Assembly: GCA_039975855.1 (NCBI GenBank)
Contig: JBDWGH010000002.1
Coordinates: forward strand, 1,054,001-1,118,000
Reading direction: 5' to 3'
Origin: Litorimonas sp039975855
GTDB lineage: Bacteria; Pseudomonadota; Alphaproteobacteria; Caulobacterales; Maricaulaceae
Length of the DNA stretch: 64,000 bases
Part shown: positions 18,136-27,496 of the stretch, one piece after another
Position numbering within the stretch: the first letter of the stretch is position 1
How the letters are laid out: every line of letters begins with the position of its first letter
Translations under genes and position numbers: made by a program
The notes under the pieces: model-generated
Seen by the model: only the letters and a program-made list of their open reading frames with translations
Told to the model about the DNA's origin: nothing
Databases searched by the model: none

Positions 18136-19935
18136 ATGTCGAAAACTGTCAATATTGCAGGGGCTTCAGGGTATTGGGGCGAGAGCGCTATGGCGACGCC
18201 GCAGCTCCTGAACGCGCATAAATCCGGCGCCGTGAAACTAGATTATATCGTATATGATTATCTCGCTGAAATCACGATGAGCATTCTCGCGCGGGCCAAA
18301 GCAAAAGCTCCGGAAACGGCCGGATTTGCCCGAGATTTCGTAGAGGCCGTCATTCGTCCCCATGCAGGTGATATTGCAGGCACCGGAATTAAGCTTATTG
18401 CTAATGCAGGCGGCGTTAATCCTGAAGCTTGTGCCCGGGAGGCGCGAACAATCATTGCTGAAGCTGGGCTAAATTTAAAAGTCGCCGTCATCACAGGCGA
18501 TGACCGCATGGCAAATATAGACACGATTGCAGCCTCCTGTCCGAATGACATGTTTTCTGGCGCTGCCATGCCAGCTTTGGATAAAATTGCCTCGATCAAC
18601 GCCTACCTTGGAGCGTTCCCAGTCGCGAAAGCCTTAGCTGCAGGCGCCGATATCGTTATCACGGGCCGGGTTGTGGACAGCGCCGTGACACTAGGGGCCT
18701 GTATCCATGAATTTGGATGGGGAGAGCAGGACTGGGACCTGCTGGCATCAGGTTCGCTTTGCGGACATATATTAGAATGCGGCCCGCAAGTGACAGGCGG
18801 AAATTTCACGGATTGGGAACTCGCTGGGGACGTCTCGAAAATTGGTTACCCTATTGCGGAAGTTCGTTCCGACGGCAGTTTCGTCACCACAAAACCACCC
18901 GGTACGACAGGCGTCGTCAACGTTGGAACGGTGAGCGAGCAAATGCTTTATGAGATCGGCGATCCGCAAGCTTATCTTTTACCAGATGTGACGTGCGATT
19001 TTTCGCAAGTTTCTCTCGCGCAAATCGGACTAGACCGCGTGGAAGTCTCCCCCGCCAAAGGCCGCGCCGCACCTACTCATTACAAAACCTGCCTCACCTA
19101 TGCCGATGGATTTCGGGCTGGGTTATATCTGACCTTCGTCGGCAACCGCGCATCTGACAAAGCTAAAGCATTTGCAGACGCGGCGATTGCACGAGCTGAG
19201 ACGGCGCTCCGCGCGTCCAATTTGGGAACATTCACCGAAGTCAGCCAAGAAATCATCGGGAATGGTTCGCAGATGGGGTCGTCGGTGGCTTCATCCGAAA
19301 TCGTAATAAAAATTGCGGTTAAACATGCCGAAGCCAAAGGTGTTGGAATGTTTCTACGTGAGTTAAATGGAACCTATCTTGCAACACCTCCAGGTTTATC
19401 AGCCTTCACAGGTGCTGGTCGCGCAAAGCCATCTCCGGTTGTTCGTTTGTTTTCTTATTTGACACCGAAATCGGATGTCACGATTTCTATTGATGTCGAA
19501 GGCAAAGGCCTAACCCACACCGACACAGTATTTGAAAAGGCGTTACCGGCTGTTCAATTGAAATTTCCAAAATCGGTAACAGGGAGCCTTGAAGTCACCA
19601 TCGAAGACCTGGCATGGGCGCGCTCAGGAGATAAAGGAAACAAGGCCAATATCGGCGTGATTGCACGAAAACCAGAATACATAGACGCGCTTTGGACGGC
19701 CCTGACACCTGCGCGAATCGGACAGATTTTTAGTCATTTCATGGAAGACATGACAGAGGTTAAACGTTTCTACTTACCTGGATCAAATGCCATAAATTTC
19801 CTAATGGACCGTAGTTTGGGCGGCGGCGGGGCAGCGAGCCTCCGCAACGATGCACAAGCCAAAGGGTTCGCCCAAATCCTGCTGTCCCAGCAAATAACTG
19901 TACCTTCCGAACTCGCTAAGGCTATAAAATCATGA
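18136..19935 (+). CDS. AtuA-family (DUF1446) acyclic terpene utilization protein
   Basis: A 599-residue protein with the N-terminal DUF1446 domain (NIAGASGYWGES, IANAGGVNPEACA, GRVVDSAVTLGACIHEFGW) and the small C-terminal AtuA domain (about residues 495-595, including DLAWARSGDKGNKANIGV). In Pseudomonas, AtuA is needed for citronellol/geraniol use, with the AtuC/AtuF carboxylase; its reaction is unknown. The ATG at 18136 is chosen over 18061 because homology begins there. Its stop overlaps the start of the next gene (ATGA). No carboxylase gene lies in this window. Confidence 0.85.
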   Translation: MSKTVNIAGASGYWGESAMATPQLLNAHKSGAVKLDYIVYDYLAEITMSILARAKAKAPETAGFARDFVEAVIRPHAGDIAGTGIKLIANAGGVNPEACAREARTIIAEAGLNLKVAVITGDDRMANIDTIAASCPNDMFSGAAMPALDKIASINAYLGAFPVAKALAAGADIVITGRVVDSAVTLGACIHEFGWGEQDWDLLASGSLCGHILECGPQVTGGNFTDWELAGDVSKIGYPIAEVRSDGSFVTTKPPGTTGVVNVGTVSEQMLYEIGDPQAYLLPDVTCDFSQVSLAQIGLDRVEVSPAKGRAAPTHYKTCLTYADGFRAGLYLTFVGNRASDKAKAFADAAIARAETALRASNLGTFTEVSQEIIGNGSQMGSSVASSEIVIKIAVKHAEAKGVGMFLRELNGTYLATPPGLSAFTGAGRAKPSPVVRLFSYLTPKSDVTISIDVEGKGLTHTDTVFEKALPAVQLKFPKSVTGSLEVTIEDLAWARSGDKGNKANIGVIARKPEYIDALWTALTPARIGQIFSHFMEDMTEVKRFYLPGSNAINFLMDRSLGGGGAASLRNDAQAKGFAQILLSQQITVPSELAKAIKS

Positions 19936-20735
19936 CACCAGAAGCTCTGGATTTCAAAGCGGAGTGTGACCAGATTCACGCCCTCCTCAATGACAAAGAC
20001 GATTCTATATTTGACCAAATCACCTTGTTTAAAAGCTGGACCGTCGGCGATGTCATACGTCACCTGCACCTTTGGAACATCGCCGCCGATCTATCCCTAA
20101 ATGATCCGGGTGCTTTCTCCGATTTCATCGGACACACTATGAGCCAAATGGGAGCAGGATTGAGCCATGTTCAATTCCAAACCGCATATTTTGAAGGTCA
20201 GACCAGCGCAGACGTATTCAAAACTTGGGCCACCTATTTTCCGGCCATGTCAGATCGGTTTTACAAGTCTGATCCAGATAAACGCGTAAAGTGGGCAGGG
20301 CCGGATATGTCTGTGAGATCTTCAATTATCGCACGGCAAATGGAGCATTGGGCTCATGCGCAAGCCGTATTTGATGTATTAGGCGTGGACCGTGTGAATA
20401 CGGACCGGATTAAGAATGTTGCCCATATTGGCGTAACGACGTTTTCGTGGTCATTCCGCGTACGAGGCATAACGCCTCCTACCCCGAAACCATTCGTAAA
20501 ACTCACAGCGCCTTCGGGCAAAATATGGACGTGGAATGAAGAACAAGCTGACAACTGCGTCGAGGGTTCCGCCGTGGAGTTTGCACAAGTCGTCACCCAA
20601 TGCCGAAATGTGAATGACACGAGACTGTCTATGACGGGTGACATCGCAAAAGACTGGATGGCAAATGCACAGTGCTTTGCGGGTGTACCAGAAACGCCTC
20701 CTGCAAAAGGCACAAGACACAAAGTTAGCGCATAA
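19932..20735 (+). CDS. TIGR03084-family metal-binding protein (DinB/maleylpyruvate-isomerase-like)
   Basis: A 267-residue soluble protein. The first about 170 residues resemble the four-helix DinB/maleylpyruvate-isomerase fold: VGDVIRHLHLWN and QMEHWAHAQAV provide the His ... Glu-x2-His metal ligands. The C-terminal part matches the TIGR03084 pattern with TWNEEQADNCVEGSAVEFAQVVTQ. The function is unknown; these proteins repeatedly sit with acyl-CoA and AtuA-type genes. Overlap of start and stop with the AtuA gene (4 bp) argues that the two work together. Confidence 0.8.
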   Translation: MTPEALDFKAECDQIHALLNDKDDSIFDQITLFKSWTVGDVIRHLHLWNIAADLSLNDPGAFSDFIGHTMSQMGAGLSHVQFQTAYFEGQTSADVFKTWATYFPAMSDRFYKSDPDKRVKWAGPDMSVRSSIIARQMEHWAHAQAVFDVLGVDRVNTDRIKNVAHIGVTTFSWSFRVRGITPPTPKPFVKLTAPSGKIWTWNEEQADNCVEGSAVEFAQVVTQCRNVNDTRLSMTGDIAKDWMANAQCFAGVPETPPAKGTRHKVSA

Positions 20736-20773
20736 AACTCCGCGCATTTTCTACAGAATTGAGCAAATATTAG

Positions 20774-21616
20774 ATGACAAATTATTCCAATAAAGTTGCC
20801 TTCGTCACAGGAGCGGCGTCCGGCATTGGCTTTGCGCTTTGCGAGTCTCTTCTGGCTAAAGGCGCAAAGGTTATGATGGCGGACATCAATGGTGAGGGTC
20901 TTTCGGAAGCTGCTGCCAAACTTGGCGGCGCATCAGACAAACTATCCTTTTGCCAGTGCGACGTCCGCAATCCAGATTCAATTAATGCGGCCGCGGAAAA
21001 GACGATTGAGGTTTTCAAGAAAGTTCACATAGTTATGAATAATGCGGGCGTGGCCCTGGCAGGACAATCCGGACGAACAGACCTCAAAGACTGGCAATGG
21101 ATTGTCGATATAAATTTAATGGGTGTCGTCTATGGCGTTGAAATTTTTACACCACTCATAAAATCTCATGGTGAAGGCGGTCATATTCTAAACACCGCTA
21201 GTATGGCGGGTCATATGACCACGGAATATATGCCGCCTTATCATGCAACTAAATATGCTGTCGTTGGATATTCCGAATCCATTGCCCAGGACCTCATCAA
21301 ACATGGGATTCACGTTACCTGTTTGTGCCCAACCTGGGTAAAATCAAACATTGCCAATTCTGGGCAAGGCCGCCCATCTGCACAGACTAGAGCAGAAAAG
21401 ACCGTGGATATGATCAAAGCCGCACAAAGCAATGTCTCCGCCTTAGTTGCGAACGGGATGGATGCTGACCGTATGGCGGAATTGACTCTCGCCATGATGG
21501 CAGAGGGACGGATGCATGTCTTCAATGACCCCGAAGCCCGCCCGTACATAGACATTCGCGCCAAAACGTTAGCCGAAGACTATGACGCTGCGCTGGCATG
21601 GATGAAGTCTAATTAG
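20774..21616 (+). CDS. Short-chain dehydrogenase/reductase
   Basis: A 280-residue classical SDR: cofactor motif TGAASGIG, NNAG at about residues 90-93, catalytic Ser in NTASMAG and YHATK (Tyr-x3-Lys). NAD(H) or NADP(H) oxidoreductase of an alcohol or ketone. It is the third gene of the AtuA operon and ends 2 bp before the serine hydrolase gene. A hydroxyacyl-CoA or terpenoid alcohol substrate would fit the cluster, which is inference. Confidence 0.9.
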   Translation: MTNYSNKVAFVTGAASGIGFALCESLLAKGAKVMMADINGEGLSEAAAKLGGASDKLSFCQCDVRNPDSINAAAEKTIEVFKKVHIVMNNAGVALAGQSGRTDLKDWQWIVDINLMGVVYGVEIFTPLIKSHGEGGHILNTASMAGHMTTEYMPPYHATKYAVVGYSESIAQDLIKHGIHVTCLCPTWVKSNIANSGQGRPSAQTRAEKTVDMIKAAQSNVSALVANGMDADRMAELTLAMMAEGRMHVFNDPEARPYIDIRAKTLAEDYDAALAWMKSN

Positions 21617-21618
21617 TT

Positions 21619-22770
21619 ATGGCCATTCAAGGACATTACGACCCAGCATTTAAAGCCGTTCGAGACGTATTTGAGGAGAACTTCCTCAAACGCGGCGAAG
21701 TTGGTGCAAGTGTCTGCTTGCAAGATCGATCCGGTCGGGCTCTCGTCGACTTATGGGGCGGAACTCATGCGGATGGAGAGACACCTTGGACCCGAGACAC
21801 AATGTCCATTGTTTTTTCTTGTACCAAAGCTGCAACAGCACTTTGCGCTCATGTCTTAATTGATCGGGGCGAGTTAGATCCCGGCGCCTTGATTACGAAA
21901 TATTGGCCAGAGTTTGGCGCGCAAGGCAAAGACTCAACCACGGTGCGGGATATGCTTGGTCATCGCAGCGGAGTGCCTGCACTTCGTACACCCGTCAAAC
22001 CAGGGGGGTTTTTGGATTTTAAATATGTGACCAATCACTTGGCGAAGGAGACACCTTTTTGGAACCCCGGTACAACGCACGGCTATCATATGGTTACGTT
22101 TGGCTGGACGGTGGGTGAGCTTGTTCGCCGGGTCTCCGGCAGGTCTTTAGGGGAATTTTTCAAAAAGGAAATAGCGAAGCCTTATGGCGTTGATTTTCAT
22201 ATTGGTCTTCCTGACTCTGAGTTTGCCCGCGTTTCAAAACTATTGGTCTATAAACCCGGACCACAGGACACTCCGTCCGCATTTGTGAAAGCCATGTTTG
22301 CAGATCCGGCGGGCATACAGGCTTTGGCCTTTGGTAATAACGGTGGCTGGTTTTTTGATGCACCAGAAAGTTGGCGAGCCGAGATCGGCGGTGCGGGCGG
22401 TGTATCAAACGCACGGGGTTTAGCGGCTATGTTTGGAACAATTTTCAATGAAAAACCCCTACTCTCTAAATCGCGCATAGGTAAGTTACGCGAACCTGTC
22501 TCCGAAGGGATGGATACAACATTGTGCATTCCAACGCGTTTTGGCGAAGGCTTTATGCTGTCGATTGATAATCGTGACCTCCCTGGCGAAGGTCAATCCG
22601 CTATACTGGGCAGCGGCGCCTTCGGGCATGTTGGCATGGGCGGATCCATCGGATTTGCCGATCCCAAAGCTGAGTTTAGTTTTGGCTATACAATGAATAA
22701 AATGGGTGGCGGTATTTTGCTAAACGAACGAGGTCAGTCACTCGTCGATGCTGCGTATGAATGCTTATAG
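21619..22770 (+). CDS. Serine hydrolase of the beta-lactamase / EstB family
   Basis: A 383-residue protein with the class C beta-lactamase/penicillin-binding-protein fold. The SxxK motif is Ser67-Cys-Thr-Lys70 in VFSCTKAATA, and GHRSGVPAL and HGYHMVTFGW follow. No signal peptide is present, so it is cytoplasmic, as for EstB-type esterases. It ends the AtuA operon (2 bp after the SDR). The likely role is ester or lactone hydrolysis in the pathway. Confidence 0.88.
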   Translation: MAIQGHYDPAFKAVRDVFEENFLKRGEVGASVCLQDRSGRALVDLWGGTHADGETPWTRDTMSIVFSCTKAATALCAHVLIDRGELDPGALITKYWPEFGAQGKDSTTVRDMLGHRSGVPALRTPVKPGGFLDFKYVTNHLAKETPFWNPGTTHGYHMVTFGWTVGELVRRVSGRSLGEFFKKEIAKPYGVDFHIGLPDSEFARVSKLLVYKPGPQDTPSAFVKAMFADPAGIQALAFGNNGGWFFDAPESWRAEIGGAGGVSNARGLAAMFGTIFNEKPLLSKSRIGKLREPVSEGMDTTLCIPTRFGEGFMLSIDNRDLPGEGQSAILGSGAFGHVGMGGSIGFADPKAEFSFGYTMNKMGGGILLNERGQSLVDAAYECL

Positions 22771-22887
22771 TTAAAGGCCCATTTGACGCATGGAGAGGTC
22801 TTTCATGATCTCTTCTGATCCGCCGCCTATGGCGGTTACTTCGAAGATAGCCGGCGTCGCCCAGAGCTTTTCAACTGAACTTCGGGC
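22771..22887 (-). pseudogene. 3' remnant of an acyl-CoA dehydrogenase gene
   Basis: The minus strand here encodes 38 codons and a stop that read as an acyl-CoA dehydrogenase C-terminus: LWATPAIFEVTAIGGGSE, then EIMKDLSMRQMGL. The frame runs straight into the terminator hairpin of the TonB receptor, so the rest of the gene is gone. It differs from the C-termini of the two complete dehydrogenases in this cluster, so it is not a recent copy of either. It abuts the stop of the serine hydrolase gene. Confidence 0.75.
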
Positions 22888-22888
22888 A

Positions 22889-22916
22889 CAAAAAAAGCGG
22901 CCCCAAGGGGCCGCTT
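22889..22916 (-). terminator. Intrinsic terminator of the TonB receptor gene
   Basis: A 10-bp GC-rich arm pair (AAGCGGCCCC / GGGGCCGCTT) is followed on the minus strand by seven T residues. It lies 25 bp past the receptor stop codon and is a textbook rho-independent terminator. Confidence 0.9.
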
Positions 22917-22940
22917 AAATTTAGATTTCTATTAAGCTAC

Positions 22941-25607
22941 TTAGAAAGTTTTCCGCAGGCTGGCACCATATGTGCGCGGCTGACTTGGGTATCCATTGAT
23001 GGTCGAACCTTGCACAACACCCGGGAAGGCACTTGTGTAAGACTGATCATTGTTGAGGTTACGACCCCAAACTTGAACAGATAGACCATTGTCAAGCGCA
23101 AGGCCGATAGAACCGTTAATGATATTTGTCGAACGATCTACGCCCGCAATATTGTCAACAATCTGTACTTCGCTTTCATATTGATAATCACCACGAATGA
23201 AGCCTTCCATGCCGTTTCCGAACTCATGCGTATAAGTCGCTGATGTCGAAAGGGAAACTTCAGAGATCCCAGCAGGTTTCTCACCGGACAAGTCAATAAC
23301 AGTGTCATTCGGTCCAGATGCACCAGTGAAGTCGTCGTAGATAGGATCTAGTAAAACACCCGCAAAAGTGACACGAAGATTTTCAACCGGATCGAATGTT
23401 GAATCAAATTCGATACCTTTTGTTGACTGTGAACCCGCGTTGGCAAGAACGAAGCCGGTGCCTTGGAAAATCGTAGACTGGAAGTTCTCGATGGTTTGGT
23501 CGAAGGCTGCGATATTAAATGCACCCCAATCAAAACGAGCCTTTAAGCCAAGTTCGAAGACTTCAGCGCTCTCTGGTAAAGCGAAACGAGTACCAAATTC
23601 ACGGCCAGTAGACGGCACATAGTTATTTGGCAGCAACCCAGCCGCATCAAGTGCAGCCGCATCACCTATGAATGGACGAGAATCTCGCGTGAAGTTCCAT
23701 GAAGAAGATTTAAAGCCAGTTGCATAGCTACCATAAACGTTGAAGTTATCATTCACTTCGTAAGCAAGGCGCGCTGTGTACGTCAGCTTATCATCATTTG
23801 TACGGCCATTTTCAACTGAGTTCGGGAACTCCAAGAACTGTGGCTGGAACTGAAGTCCAAAAAGACCGGCCAGTGGGTTTTGCGCAGGATCATTTAGATC
23901 AAGCGACGCCACACCAGCTGCTACTGCGGCCTGGAAACCAGGGAACGCTACAGAACCAGGCGCTGTAATTGTCAGATCAGTCGGGTCCAAGAAACATGCT
24001 GGCGACATTGATACTGCCCCTGCATTTGCAGCAGAGAACGGAAGTGCACCAAATGGGGCGCCTGTCGATGGATCAATACAAGACTGCGCAAATGCTGGGA
24101 AGTTAGCCGCAAGGCCACCAACTGTAAGCACTTGTGCGCCATCCGCACCGTTTAGAGAGAGGTTACCGAATACATCAGTATTTTCGCCACTCGCGGTAAC
24201 TTGCTTTTTATCTTTTGTATAGTTGAGACCCACTGTCGCTGTGAGGCGATCAGTTACATGGAAATCAGCTGACCCAAAGAAGGAATATGCTTCATCGTCT
24301 TGTGTGAAAGTTTCTAAAACACGTGTTTCATCAGAGAAGAACGTTCCGCGATCAAAACCAAGCGCATCTTCAATGCCTGCTAGGGTAGCCGCCCCACCTG
24401 CCAAAATATCAACGTATGTCCGCGTATCAGTACCATAATCAATCCCGGCATCCTGAGTGATGTCTTCATTGAAGTAGTAGACACCAGCTAGGAGATCGAC
24501 CTTATCGCCAATTGACGTATCAAAGCGTAATTCTTGAGTGAATGTTTTGATCGCGACTTCTTGGAAAACATCTTCGAGAAACTCTAGAGAGTTGTAATCA
24601 GAGTCAGAGTTATAATCGGAATTATTTTTGCGATAGGCCGTAATGGAAGTTACATCCAGTCCACCAAACCCAAACTTACTCTCTAGCGAAATACCACGAT
24701 CAGAGATTACATTCTGTGAATTGCTGTTCGCATAAGTTTCATAAGAAAACTGATTGTCCGCAGTAGGCTGGTTAGCACCTAGAGAACGAATGATATCGCC
24801 GACATTTGGCTGTCCGGCCGCGAAAGGCCCATCAATGATTACGCCCGTACCGCAACAGTTTTCATCAATTTCACTCTTATCTGCAATCAAGCGGAATGAT
24901 ACATTGTCCGCAGGTTCCCACAAAGCTTGTCCACGGAAATTAAAACGTCGGAGATTATTGAAATCATTCGCTTCGGCCAAGTTCTCAAAATACCCGTCAC
25001 GACTTTGGAATCCACCGCCCAAGCTAATCGCGAGATCGTCTGTTATTCCACCCGTGATATAGGCTCTGCCGTTGATGAGACCAAAATTGCCTACACCACC
25101 TTCAATATATCCATTTGTTTCATATTCAGGCTTAGCCGTCACAACACTAACAACACCTGCAGAGGCGTTTTTACCGAAGAGTGTTGATTGAGGTCCGGAT
25201 AGAACTTCTACTCGCTCAAGCTTTGGCAAGTCACCAATGGAAGCAGCTGCACGTGACCGATAAACGCCATCAATAAAGACACCTACAGCTGGTTCAATAC
25301 CGATGTTGTTACCACCGTTACCAAATCCACGAATAGACAGGCTTGTATTCGCCGTGTTCTGAAGTTGGGACACACGGAACGTCGGAACGACTGACTGAAG
25401 GTCTTTGATATCGAGAATTTTGGCCTTCTCGATCACGTCATTTGTCGTGACGGTTACGGCAACGGGTGTTTCTTGCAGAGTTGTGTTCCGCTTTGTCGCA
25501 CTAACGATAATGACATCATCGGCACTATCTTGTGCGAAGGCTGGCGCCGTTGCGAGAAGGGCAAAAGCAGAGGCGGAAGCCGCCAGAATAGAAAAACGTT
25601 TGGTCAT
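22941..25607 (-). CDS. TonB-dependent outer membrane receptor
   Basis: An 888-residue receptor: signal peptide MTKRFSILAASASAFALLA...AFAQ, plug domain (VIIVSATKRNTTLQETPVAV, then GPQSTLFGKNASAGVV) and a long beta-barrel ending in an aromatic residue (GASLRKTF). It has the Caulobacter/sphingomonad style. The substrate is unknown; proximity to the AtuA cluster suggests a terpenoid, sterol or other hydrophobic ligand. The ATG at 25607 is preferred (GGGGA upstream, correct signal peptide) over 25688. It has its own terminator and is divergent from mnmC. Confidence 0.92.
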   Translation of the reverse strand: MTKRFSILAASASAFALLATAPAFAQDSADDVIIVSATKRNTTLQETPVAVTVTTNDVIEKAKILDIKDLQSVVPTFRVSQLQNTANTSLSIRGFGNGGNNIGIEPAVGVFIDGVYRSRAAASIGDLPKLERVEVLSGPQSTLFGKNASAGVVSVVTAKPEYETNGYIEGGVGNFGLINGRAYITGGITDDLAISLGGGFQSRDGYFENLAEANDFNNLRRFNFRGQALWEPADNVSFRLIADKSEIDENCCGTGVIIDGPFAAGQPNVGDIIRSLGANQPTADNQFSYETYANSNSQNVISDRGISLESKFGFGGLDVTSITAYRKNNSDYNSDSDYNSLEFLEDVFQEVAIKTFTQELRFDTSIGDKVDLLAGVYYFNEDITQDAGIDYGTDTRTYVDILAGGAATLAGIEDALGFDRGTFFSDETRVLETFTQDDEAYSFFGSADFHVTDRLTATVGLNYTKDKKQVTASGENTDVFGNLSLNGADGAQVLTVGGLAANFPAFAQSCIDPSTGAPFGALPFSAANAGAVSMSPACFLDPTDLTITAPGSVAFPGFQAAVAAGVASLDLNDPAQNPLAGLFGLQFQPQFLEFPNSVENGRTNDDKLTYTARLAYEVNDNFNVYGSYATGFKSSSWNFTRDSRPFIGDAAALDAAGLLPNNYVPSTGREFGTRFALPESAEVFELGLKARFDWGAFNIAAFDQTIENFQSTIFQGTGFVLANAGSQSTKGIEFDSTFDPVENLRVTFAGVLLDPIYDDFTGASGPNDTVIDLSGEKPAGISEVSLSTSATYTHEFGNGMEGFIRGDYQYESEVQIVDNIAGVDRSTNIINGSIGLALDNGLSVQVWGRNLNNDQSYTSAFPGVVQGSTINGYPSQPRTYGASLRKTF

Positions 25608-25810
25608 GAATCCCCGAATGTTTATTGGTTGCACGGTCATTATTGCCGCGATTGCATCTCGACTATCTGTTGGATTCGACTGACGCAAGGGTCCGATTGG
25701 GTTGAAACTGTCTTTCGCTTACCATTGTTGCTTTCGCGCCACATTACGCATTTGGCTGTTAATTTCACTCCTGACGTGACCTTGTCGGCGGGCTGCCATA
25801 GATATCTAAT

Positions 25811-27496
25811 ATGGCTAAACCTCTTCCACTGACCCAAACCCCGCCTGCAATATTAGACTGGTCTCGTCCCGACACACCCGCGGCAACGGCCTTCGGGGAC
25901 ATTTATTTCTCAACTGACGGCGGATTGGATGAGACACGCGCAGTCTTTTTGAAGGGATGCGGACTACCCGATAGATGGCAAAATCGATCCATTTTCACCA
26001 TCGCAGAGCTTGGTTTCGGCTCAGGTTTGAATTTCTTGGCCACGTGGCAGCTCTGGACCAAGACCGCGACTCCCACACAGCGCCTGCATTTCGTTTCAAT
26101 CGAGAAATTTCCCTTTGACCGCGCCCAATTGGCCCGTGCCCTCTCCGCATGGCCTGAATTAGAGTCGTTGAATGCTCAATTGATCAACGCTTGGCCAGGT
26201 CGCGTGAAAGGCATTCATCGTCTAAACTTTGGCGCTGTGACTCTAACCTTAGTTCATGAAGATGTGGAGGACGCCCTCGATCAATTAGATAATCTGAGAG
26301 CCGATGCCTGGTTTCTCGACGGGTTTAGTCCGTCCGGTAATCCCGCCATGTGGAGCGAGGGGGTTATGACCCGAATCTCAACCTCCTGTGCATCCGGTTC
26401 GCGCCTCGCAACATTTTCAGTTGCAGGCGCCGTCAGGACAGCTTTGAAACAAGCTGGTTTCGAGGTTCGAAAAATGCCCGGATTTGGTCGTAAACGACAT
26501 AGGCTGGAGGCCGAATTTTCTGGAAAATCCGACCAACCACAGCCGAACATAGAGCGAGCCCTGATTGTCGGGGCTGGCATTGCGGGGCGGTCCCTCGCCA
26601 CGGCTCTCACCGCCCGCAATATTCCGTTCGACATCATTGACAATCGCGTTCACCCAGCCGCTAGTGAAAACCCGGTGGCGCTCGTAAAACCTCGTTTTGA
26701 TCTACAAGATCGTCCCGAAAGCAGGTTTTTCCTTTCCGCATACTTACACTCGCTGCGAAGCTATCCGAAAAACGCTGTTCTAGAGTGCGGCGTTCTTCAG
26801 ATTCCTAAAACCGAAAAAGAAGCTATTAGATTTGAAAAACTCGCTACCCAAAACCCTCTTGGAGACGGGCATTTGGACTGGCAAGAAACCGCGCTTTGGA
26901 TTGAAAGCGCGGCCGTGATCAACCCTTCCAAAATTTTTGACCAATTTGATATTCGTACTGAAACCTTGGAGACGGCTCAGCAACGTAACGAATACAGCCA
27001 CGTATTTTTAGCGGCGGGTTACGGCATTAGATCAATCGCGCCGAACCTCGCCATGCGGTTTTCACGCGGGCAATTAAGTTGGGCAAACCCCGTATTGGAT
27101 CAGTCGGTCGCCTATGGCGGCTACGCGATTAATCTGGACGGCGGTACATTGGTCGGTGCTACGCATGATCGACTGGGTGACTCTGATCCATTCGAGCTGC
27201 GGGAGGAAGACGACCAAAATAATCTATCGGCATTGGCCGCAATTTCTGGAAAGAGCGTGACCCCTCTGTCTCGCAAATCACGAGCCAGCGTCAGGGTAAC
27301 GACCCCAGACACATTACCGATGATAGTAGATTTGGGCGCCGGTCAATCGGCCTTAACGGGGTTAGGAAGCCGGGGATTTACTTATGCTCCGCTGCTCGCC
27401 GAAGCCCTGGTCGCCGATTTTTGCGGCGAGATCGGCCCGCTTGAAAAAAACCTCAGAGTGAAATTTTCCACCCTGAGAAAGTCTTATCACAAATAA
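25811..27496 (+). CDS. mnmC: Bifunctional tRNA mnm5s2U biosynthesis protein MnmC
   Basis: A 561-residue two-domain enzyme finishing the wobble uridine modification mnm5s2U34 of tRNAs. The N-terminal SAM methyltransferase part (AELGFGSGLNF, WFLDGFSPSGNPAMW) spans about residues 1-240. The C-terminal FAD oxidoreductase begins with ALIVGAGIAGRSLATAL near 250 and has FTYAPLLAEAL near the end. It is somewhat shorter than the about 670-residue E. coli protein. No strong ribosome site is visible before the ATG. Confidence 0.93.
   Translation: MAKPLPLTQTPPAILDWSRPDTPAATAFGDIYFSTDGGLDETRAVFLKGCGLPDRWQNRSIFTIAELGFGSGLNFLATWQLWTKTATPTQRLHFVSIEKFPFDRAQLARALSAWPELESLNAQLINAWPGRVKGIHRLNFGAVTLTLVHEDVEDALDQLDNLRADAWFLDGFSPSGNPAMWSEGVMTRISTSCASGSRLATFSVAGAVRTALKQAGFEVRKMPGFGRKRHRLEAEFSGKSDQPQPNIERALIVGAGIAGRSLATALTARNIPFDIIDNRVHPAASENPVALVKPRFDLQDRPESRFFLSAYLHSLRSYPKNAVLECGVLQIPKTEKEAIRFEKLATQNPLGDGHLDWQETALWIESAAVINPSKIFDQFDIRTETLETAQQRNEYSHVFLAAGYGIRSIAPNLAMRFSRGQLSWANPVLDQSVAYGGYAINLDGGTLVGATHDRLGDSDPFELREEDDQNNLSALAAISGKSVTPLSRKSRASVRVTTPDTLPMIVDLGAGQSALTGLGSRGFTYAPLLAEALVADFCGEIGPLEKNLRVKFSTLRKSYHK

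Noticed and set aside
22941..25607. Recent duplication of the two TonB receptors
   Set aside because: The two receptors differ in length, plug sequence and barrel end; they belong to different subfamilies.
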